Positions 17,164-25,768 of a stretch of DNA of 64,000 nt are shown here, piece by piece. The DNA is from Aliidiomarina soli. GTDB lineage: Bacteria > Pseudomonadota > Gammaproteobacteria > Enterobacterales > Alteromonadaceae. The position numbers and the translations under genes were made by a program. The DNA lies in assembly GCF_003986975.1 (NCBI RefSeq), contig NZ_PIPO01000002.1, positions 248,001 through 312,000 of the forward strand. Reading direction: 5' to 3'. Numbering within the stretch: position 1 is the first letter of the stretch; the number at the start of each line of letters is the position of its first letter. Under the pieces are notes generated by a model. The model saw only the letters and a list, made by a program, of their open reading frames with translations. It was not told the DNA's origin and did no database searches.

Positions 17164-18267
17164 TCAGAAGCGCAGTACTGCCTTGATGACTCGGCCTGCA
17201 GCAACGTCGTCGAATGCCTGGTTGATGTCCGAGAAATCGTAGAAGGTGATGAATTGGTCAAACGGGAATCGACCGCTGCGATAGAGTCCGATCAGCTGGG
17301 GAATCATCAGCGCAGATAAGGCATCGCCTTGAATAATGCCTTGGAGCGTCTGCCCGACAGCCAGGCGCGACGCGTCGACCATTGCCTCCGAATGAGCACT
17401 AAAAGCAACGAAGCCGAAATGCCCTAGCGGTGCTAGTGCGCCAATCCCGGCGTCCAGGTTTGACGCCCGCCCGCTGGTATCGAGCACGAATTCAACGCCC
17501 CGTTGCTCAATCTGTCGAATGGCGACGGAGACATCCACCCCACGAGCTGCGTTAATGACATGCGTTGCACCAAGCTCCTTGGCAAGCGCCAGTCTTTCCT
17601 CATTCACATCAATGGCAATGATGGTAGCGGCATCAGCGACCTTGGCGCCCATGATCGCGGCAAGACCGACCGCGCCGACTCCGAAGATAGCAATAGTGGC
17701 GCCGACCGGTACTTTCATCGCTTTCAGAATTGCACCAGCCCCGGTTTGCAAGCCACAGCCAAGCGGTCCAAGGATTTCCAGTGGAATGTCACTTGGCACC
17801 TTGACGGTGTTGCGTTGATGGGCAAGTGCATAAGTGGCGAACGAGGACTGGCCAAAGAAATGGGCATGGAGATCGTCCGCGTCTTGCGCCTTAACACCTA
17901 TGGAACCATCCAGTCTGGCGCCAGCAAAGTTGGCCTCTAAGACCTTGTCGCAATAGGCCGGGTGGGAGGATAGACAAGGCTTGCAATGCCCGCATGAATT
18001 GTAGGACAGCACGACATGGTCGCCGGGTTTCAGGTGGGTCACCGTTGAACCGACGCGTTCAACAATGCCCGCACCCTCGTGACCCAAAATTGCTGGCAAT
18101 GGGGTAGGCAACAGCTGATGCCGGACATGTGCGTCGGTCGCGCAAATTCCTGTCGCAACCATCCGTACAAGTACCTCGTCCGGACGGGGGTCTTCAATGC
18201 TGACATCATGCATGACGAAGGGGTCATCCTTACGTTCGATCACGGCTGCTCGTGCTTTAGTAGTCAT
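17164..18267 (-). CDS. Zn-dependent aryl-alcohol-type dehydrogenase
   Basis: Zinc alcohol dehydrogenase of 367 aa, resembling benzyl/aryl-alcohol dehydrogenases of the XylB type. Catalytic-zinc ligands are in GICATDAH and GHEGAGIV. The structural zinc lobe is intact in SCGHCKPCLSSHPAYC. The Rossmann motif is GVGAVGLAAIMGAK. It oxidises an alcohol to an aldehyde with NAD+, which the ALDH downstream in the same run could take on to the acid. First gene of the minus-strand run; its promoter region faces a LysR remnant. Confidence 0.93.
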   Translation of the reverse strand: MTTKARAAVIERKDDPFVMHDVSIEDPRPDEVLVRMVATGICATDAHVRHQLLPTPLPAILGHEGAGIVERVGSTVTHLKPGDHVVLSYNSCGHCKPCLSSHPAYCDKVLEANFAGARLDGSIGVKAQDADDLHAHFFGQSSFATYALAHQRNTVKVPSDIPLEILGPLGCGLQTGAGAILKAMKVPVGATIAIFGVGAVGLAAIMGAKVADAATIIAIDVNEERLALAKELGATHVINAARGVDVSVAIRQIEQRGVEFVLDTSGRASNLDAGIGALAPLGHFGFVAFSAHSEAMVDASRLAVGQTLQGIIQGDALSALMIPQLIGLYRSGRFPFDQFITFYDFSDINQAFDDVAAGRVIKAVLRF

Positions 18268-18442
18268 AAATTGTCCCGCGCGTCTGGTAATCAGGTGAAT
18301 GTTTAGATGCTTTTGAGCTGCTCATGGCGGTCTCCGTTGGAAAGTGAAAAGGGCTTGCAGGCAATGTCTGCGCACCTCTTATCTAAGGGTAGAGACTCCT
18401 AAGGGTTAGACTAGCTAGTACAGAAAGAACTTAGAGTTGCTA

Positions 18443-18498
18443 ATGTGGCAACACTCACGCGTTAACTTGCCAGATGAAATTGCCTTCATCCGGGCGTC
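18443..18498 (+). pseudogene. N-terminal remnant of a LysR regulator
   Basis: The first 18 or so codons (MWQHSRVNLPDEIAFIRAS) match the start of the intact LysR gene at 11939 (MQEHSRIDLLDVIAFIRVV), and the similarity extends upstream into the leader (agaac-cttagag). The match stops where the convergent MFS gene ends at 18497. The rest of this regulator, once divergent from the Zn-ADH gene, has been lost. The remaining leader probably still carries the LysR-type promoter for the ADH run. Confidence 0.8.
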
Positions 18499-20188
18499 AG
18501 ACCGGCAGGTACCAGGCAGCTACAACCAGCACAGCACCAAGCAATGCAATGGCGGTAAATGTAATCGCCATTGCGATACCAGGGCGTGGTGGTCGCCAAT
18601 GACTGTCAGCTGGCAGGGCAATAGGAGTGTTTGCCGGGCCCGTTAGAAAAATCGGGTCTGTTTTGTTTTGGGACCGCAGTTCTGCCAGCTTCCGCCGGAT
18701 CCGCAGGGTCAGTAGGAATGCGAGGTAGATTGTCGTGCACCCGGCAATAACGGCTACCAGCCGCGACGTCTCCAACATTGCGTCCAATGTGGTTCCGCCC
18801 ACCGCCCGGCTCCAGTCATGGTGACTTCCCAGCAGCGCCGGACCCGCGAGCGCGCCAAGTGCGTTGACGATCCCGAACAGAACGATGAAGCTGATAAGCT
18901 CCCTGTTGCCGTGTCGCAGTGCGTTGATGATACCCAGTAGTAATGCGGGTCCCAGAAAGAAGGTCCCGGCAAAAGCGATAGCGGCCTGAGTTATGTAGAA
19001 GCGCTGCAGATGATGTGGGCCACCCGACACGCTTTCGACAAGAGCGGCAAGGGAGATGATTCCTACAGATAGCATTATGGGCCTGGCAAGCTTCTCGACA
19101 TTCACTGTGAGGGCGCTACTGAGAACCCCAGCGATGGCTCCGCCCAACATAGCCATCGATAGTGTGGTAAGTTGCTGCGCTGTGCCGCCCAATTCCCTCA
19201 CTACACCGATCGCGAATGCCTGCTCTGCCAACACGATCCGCGCCATAAATATTGCTACGGCGAAGCGCGCAACGTCGCCACGGCCAAGCCAACGAAGGTT
19301 CAACAGGGGCGTCTGGCGGAACGTCTCAATCGCACCTGCTATTAGCAACGCCGGTATGGCGATGAAAAGCGACGTGACTATCCATGTAGCCTGAAACCAC
19401 CCCTCCCATCGGCCCAGGCCCAGCACAGCGGCAATCAGTGCCAGGCCGCTGCCCATCAGAACGAAAGTTAATAGGTCGAGCGGCTGGAAAACGCGAACTC
19501 GCTCTGCCGGCGGCAGGCGGAGCATCCCCAATGCCGCAAGTGAAAGTAATGCGAGTCCCGCCTCAAGTAGAAACAATGAGCGCCATCCTTCGCTGGCAAG
19601 TAACGATGGCGACAGGACGTGGGCTAAAGGTATGGCGCATTGCGTCACTCCGATGCCAAGTACCAGACCCCGCATACGCCATCTTGCAGGAAAAGCCTGC
19701 ATCATGTTGAATAGACAAAGCGGTATCAGTGCTACGGCGACGAATCCGCTGATTGCGCGTACCAACAACGTTGCCTCAAAGCCCGGCGCGAACACTAGTA
19801 TCAACGCCAGGACGGCATGCAGACTTAGGAATGCCAGAGTGAAGCGACGCAGGCCATATTGCTGTCGAACCTTGATCAACAGTAAGTTAGCCGAGACAGC
19901 GGTCATTACATAACAGGTCGATAGCCACGCCACTTGATATGCGCTTAGGTTCATTATTTGTTGCAATTGAAGCGTGTTGACACTCACCAGCGCGTTACTT
20001 AAACCTACAGTAATCCCAACCAGTACTGCGACAAAGGCGTAGGCCAATCGAGTAGCGGGCCCATGTGTCGGCGTTGCGGGCGACCCGGGTACGGGAGAAC
20101 GCTCATGCTCGGGGAACTCTGTGACTTCCTCATTCAGGTGGTCGCGGATCTTTGTCGTATTCAGAAAGTTAAGGATCTTATTTATCAA
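18497..20188 (-). CDS. MFS transporter (multi-helix, drug-exporter-like)
   Basis: Major facilitator protein of 563 aa. A charged cytoplasmic N-terminus of about 45 residues precedes at least 12, probably 14, hydrophobic segments starting at RLAYAFVAVLVGITVGLSN. The length and layout fit the DHA2-like group. The C-terminus ends in a final helix and a short tail. Its stop codon coincides with the break in the LysR remnant, so this gene lies at a rearrangement junction. Likely exporter or importer for a compound handled by the island. Confidence 0.85.
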   Translation of the reverse strand: MINKILNFLNTTKIRDHLNEEVTEFPEHERSPVPGSPATPTHGPATRLAYAFVAVLVGITVGLSNALVSVNTLQLQQIMNLSAYQVAWLSTCYVMTAVSANLLLIKVRQQYGLRRFTLAFLSLHAVLALILVFAPGFEATLLVRAISGFVAVALIPLCLFNMMQAFPARWRMRGLVLGIGVTQCAIPLAHVLSPSLLASEGWRSLFLLEAGLALLSLAALGMLRLPPAERVRVFQPLDLLTFVLMGSGLALIAAVLGLGRWEGWFQATWIVTSLFIAIPALLIAGAIETFRQTPLLNLRWLGRGDVARFAVAIFMARIVLAEQAFAIGVVRELGGTAQQLTTLSMAMLGGAIAGVLSSALTVNVEKLARPIMLSVGIISLAALVESVSGGPHHLQRFYITQAAIAFAGTFFLGPALLLGIINALRHGNRELISFIVLFGIVNALGALAGPALLGSHHDWSRAVGGTTLDAMLETSRLVAVIAGCTTIYLAFLLTLRIRRKLAELRSQNKTDPIFLTGPANTPIALPADSHWRPPRPGIAMAITFTAIALLGAVLVVAAWYLPV

Positions 20189-20393
20189 GAGCTACTCACG
20201 TTGGCTATCGAGGTGATATGACATCAGGCAAGTATAAACGGCCGGCCGCCAACCTCGGGATTGTGCATTGAGCAACACTGTGTTTCCGAATACGCATCTA
20301 GACTCGGTCAGGTAGGTCCGTAATTCTAGGCTAGAATGTAAAGGCGCTGTCAATTCATGACGAGCCGCCCATAACTGGATAAGGACTTGCCCA

Positions 20394-21248
20394 ATGCTTG
20401 AAAGATCAATTGAACGTGTCACCCGGATACCCGCGCTGGGTCCGGGGTTCGACGGAGAAAGACATAAGGCCGCTTTGGTGATAGCACCTGATAATCTACC
20501 CGCAACTGACCCGTTTTTCCTTATGGCCGATGACAACATCACGCAGGGTGGAAGGTTTGGCGCGGCGCACCCCCATGCCGGTCTCGAAACAGTGACCTTC
20601 ATGCTCAATGGCTCGATGGAAGATACCGGTGGGCGGTTGGAGGAGGGCGATGTCGAATGGATGACTGCTGGCAGCGGCATCGTCCATTCTGAGAACGCGA
20701 CGGTCTCCACCGGAATGCGTTTGTTCCAGCTTTGGCTGATCCTGCCAGAGGCGCAACGCAACATGCCACCCCGAGTGCAAATCCTACGCCGCACTGAGAT
20801 GCCGGAGCATACTGAGCCTGGCGTCCAGGCGACAGTCTACAGCGGCAAGTTAGGTAACGCGGCGGCACCGACGAAGAATGCTGTGCCGGTGACGTTGGTT
20901 GACATCCGGCTGGAGTCCGGAGCTAACTTCGCATCGCATTTGCCTGCTACCTACAACGCATTTGTGGTGGGAATTGAAGGTGAAGTAGAGGTTGGTGCCA
21001 CTGCCGAGAAACTAGCTAAGAATAGCGTGGGCTGGATGGGCCCCATGGGCGATGGCGACAGTCTGCTTAAATTGCAGGCGGGGGATAAAGGCGCTCGGCT
21101 ACTACTCTACGCTGGTCAGCCGCAGAACATTTCGGTGGTTGCAAAGGGACCGTTTATTGCGGGGTCTCAAGAAGAACTGGCCGGCTACTATGCCGCGTAT
21201 CGTCAAGGAAAGTTCCCTCATGCCGGCAAGATGCGGTCTGACGATTAA
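20394..21248 (+). CDS. pirin-family protein
   Basis: Bicupin of 284 aa. The N-terminal cupin carries the pirin metal motif HPHAGLETVTFMLNGSMEDT and EWMTAGSGIVHSE, and the C-terminal pirin_C domain follows (about 165-270). Several pirins act as quercetin 2,3-dioxygenases or redox-responsive co-regulators. It is divergent from the MFS gene and convergent with the ALDH at 21271. Pirins are often linked to isochorismatase-like hydrolases and LysR genes, which fits this island. Confidence 0.93.
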   Translation: MLERSIERVTRIPALGPGFDGERHKAALVIAPDNLPATDPFFLMADDNITQGGRFGAAHPHAGLETVTFMLNGSMEDTGGRLEEGDVEWMTAGSGIVHSENATVSTGMRLFQLWLILPEAQRNMPPRVQILRRTEMPEHTEPGVQATVYSGKLGNAAAPTKNAVPVTLVDIRLESGANFASHLPATYNAFVVGIEGEVEVGATAEKLAKNSVGWMGPMGDGDSLLKLQAGDKGARLLLYAGQPQNISVVAKGPFIAGSQEELAGYYAAYRQGKFPHAGKMRSDD

Positions 21249-21270
21249 TCAAGTGTCTACGATGTCCAGT

Positions 21271-22704
21271 TTATGCCCGTCGGATAACCAGATTGCGGAT
21301 TTCGGTCATGTCTTCCATGGCGAAACGCACGCCTTCACGGCCCAGCCCCGAATCTTTGACTCCGCCATAGGGCATGTTGTCAACGCGGTAGCTGGGCACG
21401 TCGTTGATCACCACGCCGCCAACATCGAGATGGTCCCAGGCGTCGAGCACCTTGAACAGGTCGCGGGTGAATATACCTGCCTGCAAGCCGAATTTGGAGG
21501 CGTTGACCTCGGCGAGAGCAGCATTAAAATCAGTGAAACTTGATAGCAAAGCGATCGGGCCGAACGCCTCTTCAGTGACGATTCTGGTATCGGCAGGAAC
21601 GTCTTCGAGCAGAGTAGCATCGAGCATCGCGCCGTCGCGGCTGCCACCGCAGAGCAGAGTGGCGCCAGCGGCGACCGCCTCGTTGACCCAGGTTTCGAGC
21701 CGCATTGCTTCTTTGGCGTGGATCATCGGACCAATGAATGTATCGCGCAGCTTAGGATCGCCTGCCACCAGCGATTTGGTCCTGGCGACTAGCATGTCGC
21801 GGAAGCGGTCGTAGACATCGGCATGTATGATGATGCGCTGCACCCCGATACAGCTCTGCCCAGACTGGTAGAAGGCGCCGAAAATGACGCGTTCGAGCGC
21901 ATCGTCGAGATCAGCATCAGCGTCGACGATTACCGCAGCATTGCCGCCCAGCTCAAGCACCACCTTCTTCTTGCCGCAGCGCGCCTTGAGGTCCCAGCCG
22001 ACATCGGGCGACCCGGTAAACGAGAGCAGTTTGAGTCGCTCGTCGGTGGTAAACAGGTCGGCCCCATCGCGGCTGGCGGGCAGGATTGAGAATGCGCCCT
22101 TGGGCAGGTCGGTCTCGGCAAGCACTTCGCCGATGATGATCGCGCCCAAGGGGGTGCGACTCGCCGGTTTCATCACGAACGGACAGCCCACCGCAAGCGC
22201 CGGGGCGATCTTGTGCGCGGCCAGGTTGAGGGGGAAGTTGAACGGCGAGATAAACGAGCACGGTCCAATGGGCACGCGCTTCCAGATGCCCTGGTAGCCC
22301 CTGGAGCGCGCCGAAATGTCGAGCGGCTGGACCTCGCCGGTCATCCGTACCGACTCTTCGGCGGCGATGCGGAAGGTGTCGATCAGCCGGCCAACTTCAC
22401 CTTCGCTATCTTTGATCGGCTTGCCTGCCTCGACACACAGCGCGTACGCGAGCTCATCGAAGCGCTCGGTGAAACGGGTGACACAATGGGTAAGCACCGC
22501 TTGGCGCTCGTAGCTCGCCATCTGCGCCATCGGTTGTGCCGCTTCGACCGCTCCTTTGATCGCCGCATCGATCGTCGCCATATCGGCCTGCGCGACGCGA
22601 AACGCGACCTCGCCGGTAAACTTGTCGGTCACAGCAAGATCGGTATTCGGTTGCTGCGCCACGTTGTTGAGATAGAGCGGATAGACGGACTTGAGCATGG
22701 TCAT
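21271..22704 (-). CDS. aldehyde dehydrogenase (lactaldehyde/succinate-semialdehyde type)
   Basis: ALDH of 477 aa with Asn156 (SPFNFP), Glu251 (LELGGN) and catalytic Cys285 (SGQSCIGVQR). The SPFNFPLNLAAHKIAPAL stretch and NDVPSYRVDNMPYGG end resemble the phosphorylating/lactaldehyde group more than the ALDH at 14443; the two are distant paralogues. It lies 62 nt downstream of a ThDP-enzyme gene on the same strand, so the pair is probably co-transcribed. This stretch is visibly richer in G+C than its flanks (about 62% in a sampled line), suggesting transfer from a high-GC donor. Confidence 0.95.
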   Translation of the reverse strand: MTMLKSVYPLYLNNVAQQPNTDLAVTDKFTGEVAFRVAQADMATIDAAIKGAVEAAQPMAQMASYERQAVLTHCVTRFTERFDELAYALCVEAGKPIKDSEGEVGRLIDTFRIAAEESVRMTGEVQPLDISARSRGYQGIWKRVPIGPCSFISPFNFPLNLAAHKIAPALAVGCPFVMKPASRTPLGAIIIGEVLAETDLPKGAFSILPASRDGADLFTTDERLKLLSFTGSPDVGWDLKARCGKKKVVLELGGNAAVIVDADADLDDALERVIFGAFYQSGQSCIGVQRIIIHADVYDRFRDMLVARTKSLVAGDPKLRDTFIGPMIHAKEAMRLETWVNEAVAAGATLLCGGSRDGAMLDATLLEDVPADTRIVTEEAFGPIALLSSFTDFNAALAEVNASKFGLQAGIFTRDLFKVLDAWDHLDVGGVVINDVPSYRVDNMPYGGVKDSGLGREGVRFAMEDMTEIRNLVIRRA

Positions 22705-22766
22705 TGGAAACTCCCGGTGTACGTGCTTTTCCCCCGACGCCGGGGGCCGTGGAAAAGGGACAACGA

Positions 22767-24413
22767 TTACAATGCCTTTGATAGCATCTTGATGTCGATG
22801 TTGAGAATCTGGTCATTCTCCGAATAATCAACCGGGCAGTCGATCAGATGGACGCCCGGCGTGTCGCAGGTAAGCGTGAGCAACTGCTTGAGATGCTCGG
22901 CGCTTTCGGCGCGATGGCCGAAAGCGCCGTAGCTTTCCGCATACTTAACAAAATCGGGGTTGTTATAGGTCAGTCCCCAGTCTTTGAAGCCCATGTTTGT
23001 TTGCTTCCAGCGGATCATTCCATAGCTGTTGTCATTCAAGATCAGCACGGTAATGTTGAGCTTTAAGCGAACGGCGGTTTCCATTTCCTGACTGTTCATC
23101 ATGAAGCCGCCATCGCCGCAAATCGCCATCACCTTACGCTCAGGATAGACCATCGCCGACGCCATGGCCGAGGGCAGGCCAGCGCCCATAGTGGCGAGCG
23201 CATTATCGAGCAGCACGGTGTTGGGGCGGTAAGCCGGATAGTCGCGCGCGAACCAGATCTTGTACACTCCATTGTCGAGGCAGATGATGCCGTCTTCGGG
23301 CATTGCCGCGCGAACCTGTTCGACCAGAAAGGGCGGGAAGATGGGGAAGCGTGCATCGCCCGAGATTGACGCGGTGTGCGTAACCTGACCTTTACGCGCC
23401 GCCAGCATCGTGTCGAACGTCCAGCCCCCATTGGGAACGATGTCCTGTTTGATCTGCCAGATCGCGTTGGCGATGTCGCCGATAACCTCGATCTGCGGGA
23501 AATAGACCGGGTCGACCTCGGCGGTTTTTGACGAGATGTGGATCACCTGCGTGCCGCCGGCCTGCATGAAGAACGGCGGCTTCTCTATCACGTCATGGCC
23601 GATATTGACGATAAGGTCGGCGGCCTCTACCGCGCGGTGAACAAAGTCGCCCGCCGACAGGGCCGCGCAACCGACAAATCTGGGGTGACGTTCGTCGATC
23701 ACGCCCTTCCCAAGCTGAGTGGTAAGGAACGGAATGCCAGTCTTCTCGATGAGCTGGAGCAGCATCCGGCTGGTCATGGTGCGGTTGGCGCCTGCGCCGA
23801 TCACCAGGATTGGCGACTTGGCCTTTTCGAGCGCATGCACCGCAGCGCGGACCGACTTCATATCGGCATTGGGCCGCCGAGTGTGGCTGCGCTTGAGCGG
23901 CACCGATTCGGTCTGCTCGGCAGCAATATCTTCGGGAAACTCGATATGCGTTGCGCCGGGCTTTTCCTCTTCGGCGAGCCGGAAGGCCTCGCGCACACGG
24001 CTGGGGATGTTGTCAGCGCTGGCGAGCTGGTGGGTGAACTTGGTCAGCGGCTGCATCATGTCGACCACATTCAGGATCTGGAAGCGACCTTGCTTAGACT
24101 TCTTGATCGGCTTTTGCCCGGTGACCATCAGGATCGGCATGCCACCAAGCTGGGCATAGGCCGCGGCAGTGACCAGATTAGTAGCGCCCGGTCCCAGCGT
24201 CGCCATGCATACGCCGGTCTTGCCGGTATGTCGGCCATAGGTGGCGGCCATGAAGCCTGCGCCCTGCTCATGCCGGGTAAGAATCAGCTGGATCTTGGTC
24301 GAGCGGCTGAGGCTGTCGAGCATGTCGAGATTCTCCTCGCCGGGAACCCCGAAAATATACTCTACCCCCTCTTCCTCCAGACATTGGATGAACAGATCAG
24401 ATGCCTTGCTCAT
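22767..24413 (-). CDS. ThDP-dependent enzyme, acetolactate synthase large-subunit-like
   Basis: Thiamine-diphosphate enzyme of 548 aa. The activating Glu is residue 49 (TRHEQGAG), and the ThDP/Mg motif runs from GDGGFMMN to LNDNSYG. Middle and C-terminal domains are intact, and the MQPLTKFT segment resembles catabolic acetolactate synthases. No regulatory small subunit is encoded nearby, which argues against a biosynthetic IlvB role. Coupled to the ALDH downstream, it might ligate or cleave a 2-oxo acid or aldehyde. G+C-rich like its partner gene. Confidence 0.9.
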   Translation of the reverse strand: MSKASDLFIQCLEEEGVEYIFGVPGEENLDMLDSLSRSTKIQLILTRHEQGAGFMAATYGRHTGKTGVCMATLGPGATNLVTAAAYAQLGGMPILMVTGQKPIKKSKQGRFQILNVVDMMQPLTKFTHQLASADNIPSRVREAFRLAEEEKPGATHIEFPEDIAAEQTESVPLKRSHTRRPNADMKSVRAAVHALEKAKSPILVIGAGANRTMTSRMLLQLIEKTGIPFLTTQLGKGVIDERHPRFVGCAALSAGDFVHRAVEAADLIVNIGHDVIEKPPFFMQAGGTQVIHISSKTAEVDPVYFPQIEVIGDIANAIWQIKQDIVPNGGWTFDTMLAARKGQVTHTASISGDARFPIFPPFLVEQVRAAMPEDGIICLDNGVYKIWFARDYPAYRPNTVLLDNALATMGAGLPSAMASAMVYPERKVMAICGDGGFMMNSQEMETAVRLKLNITVLILNDNSYGMIRWKQTNMGFKDWGLTYNNPDFVKYAESYGAFGHRAESAEHLKQLLTLTCDTPGVHLIDCPVDYSENDQILNIDIKMLSKAL

Positions 24414-24486
24414 GTTGAGATTCCTCTATACTGGAGTGCTAAGTACTTTCGCACCGGCATAACCTGGATAAGTACCCTCAATATCT

Positions 24487-25113
24487 TTACTTTTCTGGTT
24501 GGAAAGTGGTGTAGCTGTTGATTAAGTTTCGGTAATCTGGAATATGGTTAGAAAAAAGATTGCCTAAACCCTCAATATCATTTCGCCAGTCACGGTGAAG
24601 CTCACACGCCAAGCCAAACCAACTCATCAATTGGGCACCAGCCGCAGACATACGATCCCAAGCTGCATCACGAGTGATTGCATTGAACGTTCCCGATGCA
24701 TCAGTAACGATGAAAACATCAAAATCTTCTTCAAGTGCAGAAAGTGCAGGAAACGCTACACAAACTTCAGTTACAACACCTGCGATGATGAGTTGCTTCT
24801 TCCCTGTTGCTTTAACTGCCTTAACAAATTCCTCATTATCCCAAGCATTGATTTGTCCTGGACGTGCAATATAGGGTGAATCAGGAAACATTTCTTTTAA
24901 CTCGGGAACTAATGGACCATTTGGTCCTTGCTCAAAACTGGTTGTTAGTATAGTTGGTAGCTCGAAATACTTTGCGCAATCAGCTAGAGCTAAGACATTG
25001 TTCTTGAATTTATCTGGATCAATATCGCGTACCAGAGATAAAAGGCCTGCTTGGTGGTCTACCAAGAGTACGGCTGCGTTATTTTTGTCTAAACGAGTAT
25101 ATGGTTTACTCAT
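24487..25113 (-). CDS. ycaC: YcaC-type isochorismatase-fold hydrolase
   Basis: Cysteine hydrolase of 208 aa, the same length as E. coli YcaC and very similar to it as I remember that sequence (AAVLLVDHQAGLLSLVRDI; GKKQLIIAGVVTEVC). Catalytic residues: Asp19, a Lys in ATGKKQ and Cys118. E. coli YcaC forms a double-ring octamer and its substrate is unsettled. The gene is clearly more A+T-rich than the adjacent ThDP/ALDH pair (about 40% G+C in a sampled line), so it has a different history despite the same orientation and a 73-nt gap. Confidence 0.93.
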   Translation of the reverse strand: MSKPYTRLDKNNAAVLLVDHQAGLLSLVRDIDPDKFKNNVLALADCAKYFELPTILTTSFEQGPNGPLVPELKEMFPDSPYIARPGQINAWDNEEFVKAVKATGKKQLIIAGVVTEVCVAFPALSALEEDFDVFIVTDASGTFNAITRDAAWDRMSAAGAQLMSWFGLACELHRDWRNDIEGLGNLFSNHIPDYRNLINSYTTFQPEK

Positions 25114-25486
25114 TCTATTTCCCCTAAAAAGAATAGTGCTTGATGCACATTCAACACTTAGGTGTATTCCTAGGTGTGTTCCGAGTTGCCAAACTTTCCT
25201 GTCGGAAAGTCATGTAATAGCTTGCTTTACTTCTGCCTCGCTATTCATGACTAAAAAGGTCCATACCCGATAGCAGTAAGTTTATGCCAGCCCCCCCCAA
25301 ACACCATTGACAAAAAACGAATCAATATTTCGTTTTCCTTGAGCGACTCAATACCGTGGCTGTATATGGGTTGTCATTATCTGACCCGAAATCGGAAGCT
25401 TGACGATCTCTCGCCAGCACAATGCTGGAAACTCTGACTTTTGCGGGGAGGTGTGTCAGACCAGGTCGGGTCTGATGTAGATAAAT

Positions 25487-25578
25487 GGATACTATCTGAA
25501 TGTATACTACCGCCATCACTATTTGGGATGGCATTCTCTTCTTGTCCAGGGGTGAGTGTCGTCGTCGACACTCGTTTA
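25487..25578 (+). promoter_or_regulatory. shared non-coding segment, near-copy of 40361-40450
   Basis: Starts GGATACTAT and ends GTCGTCGACACTCGTTTA, aligning with 40361-40450 with a few single-base gaps. It is upstream of azoR here and upstream of an isochorismatase remnant there. It contains a hairpin or operator-like inverted repeat at 25554-25573 (GAGTGTCG, 4-nt loop, CGACACTC). Stop codons interrupt the reading frame in one copy, so a regulatory or leader function is more likely than coding. Confidence 0.45.
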
Positions 25579-25618
25579 TCGGTAAATCACCCTTCCTCAA
25601 AATATCAGAGGTATCATC

Positions 25619-25732
25619 ATGACTTCTGGTCGACATGACCTTGTTGCTATTCGTGGTCGCATCAGCGGCCGGGCAGAGGTGCCGAACATTGGGGCTATTG
25701 CAGAACGAAGTATCGGTAAATGCACGACTTAA
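25619..25732 (+). CDS. possible 37-aa small protein or remnant upstream of azoR
   Basis: ATG 25619 is preceded by AGAGG at about 7 nt and opens a 37-codon frame (MTSGRHDLVAIRGRISG and on, ending TAA 25732). It lies 36 nt before azoR and is in the same direction. I recognise no family. It could be a leader peptide, a genuine small protein or the start of a lost gene. Confidence 0.25.
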   Translation: MTSGRHDLVAIRGRISGRAEVPNIGAIAERSIGKCTT

Positions 25733-25768
25733 TGCTATTTCAATAGGTGATTCAAAGGAGCAACGCTC

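Larger units (their letters stand above)
25114..25768. other. 655-bp interval upstream of azoR
   Basis: Holds the leader of ycaC on the left, a short run of nine C residues near 25292, the about 90-nt segment shared with 40361-40450, and a possible 37-codon ORF at 25619. No full gene seen. Confidence 0.6.

Noticed and set aside
20192-20794. 200-codon minus-strand ORF across the pirin gene
   Set aside because: Overlaps the cupin-coding frame with clear pirin motifs; no ribosome-binding site.
23538-24521. 327-codon plus-strand ORF opposite the ThDP enzyme
   Set aside because: Antisense shadow of a G+C-rich gene; the minus-strand frame has all ThDP motifs.
25280-25300. C-run near 25292 as a slippage or recoding site
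   Set aside because: Not within a gene; no frames on either side to join.
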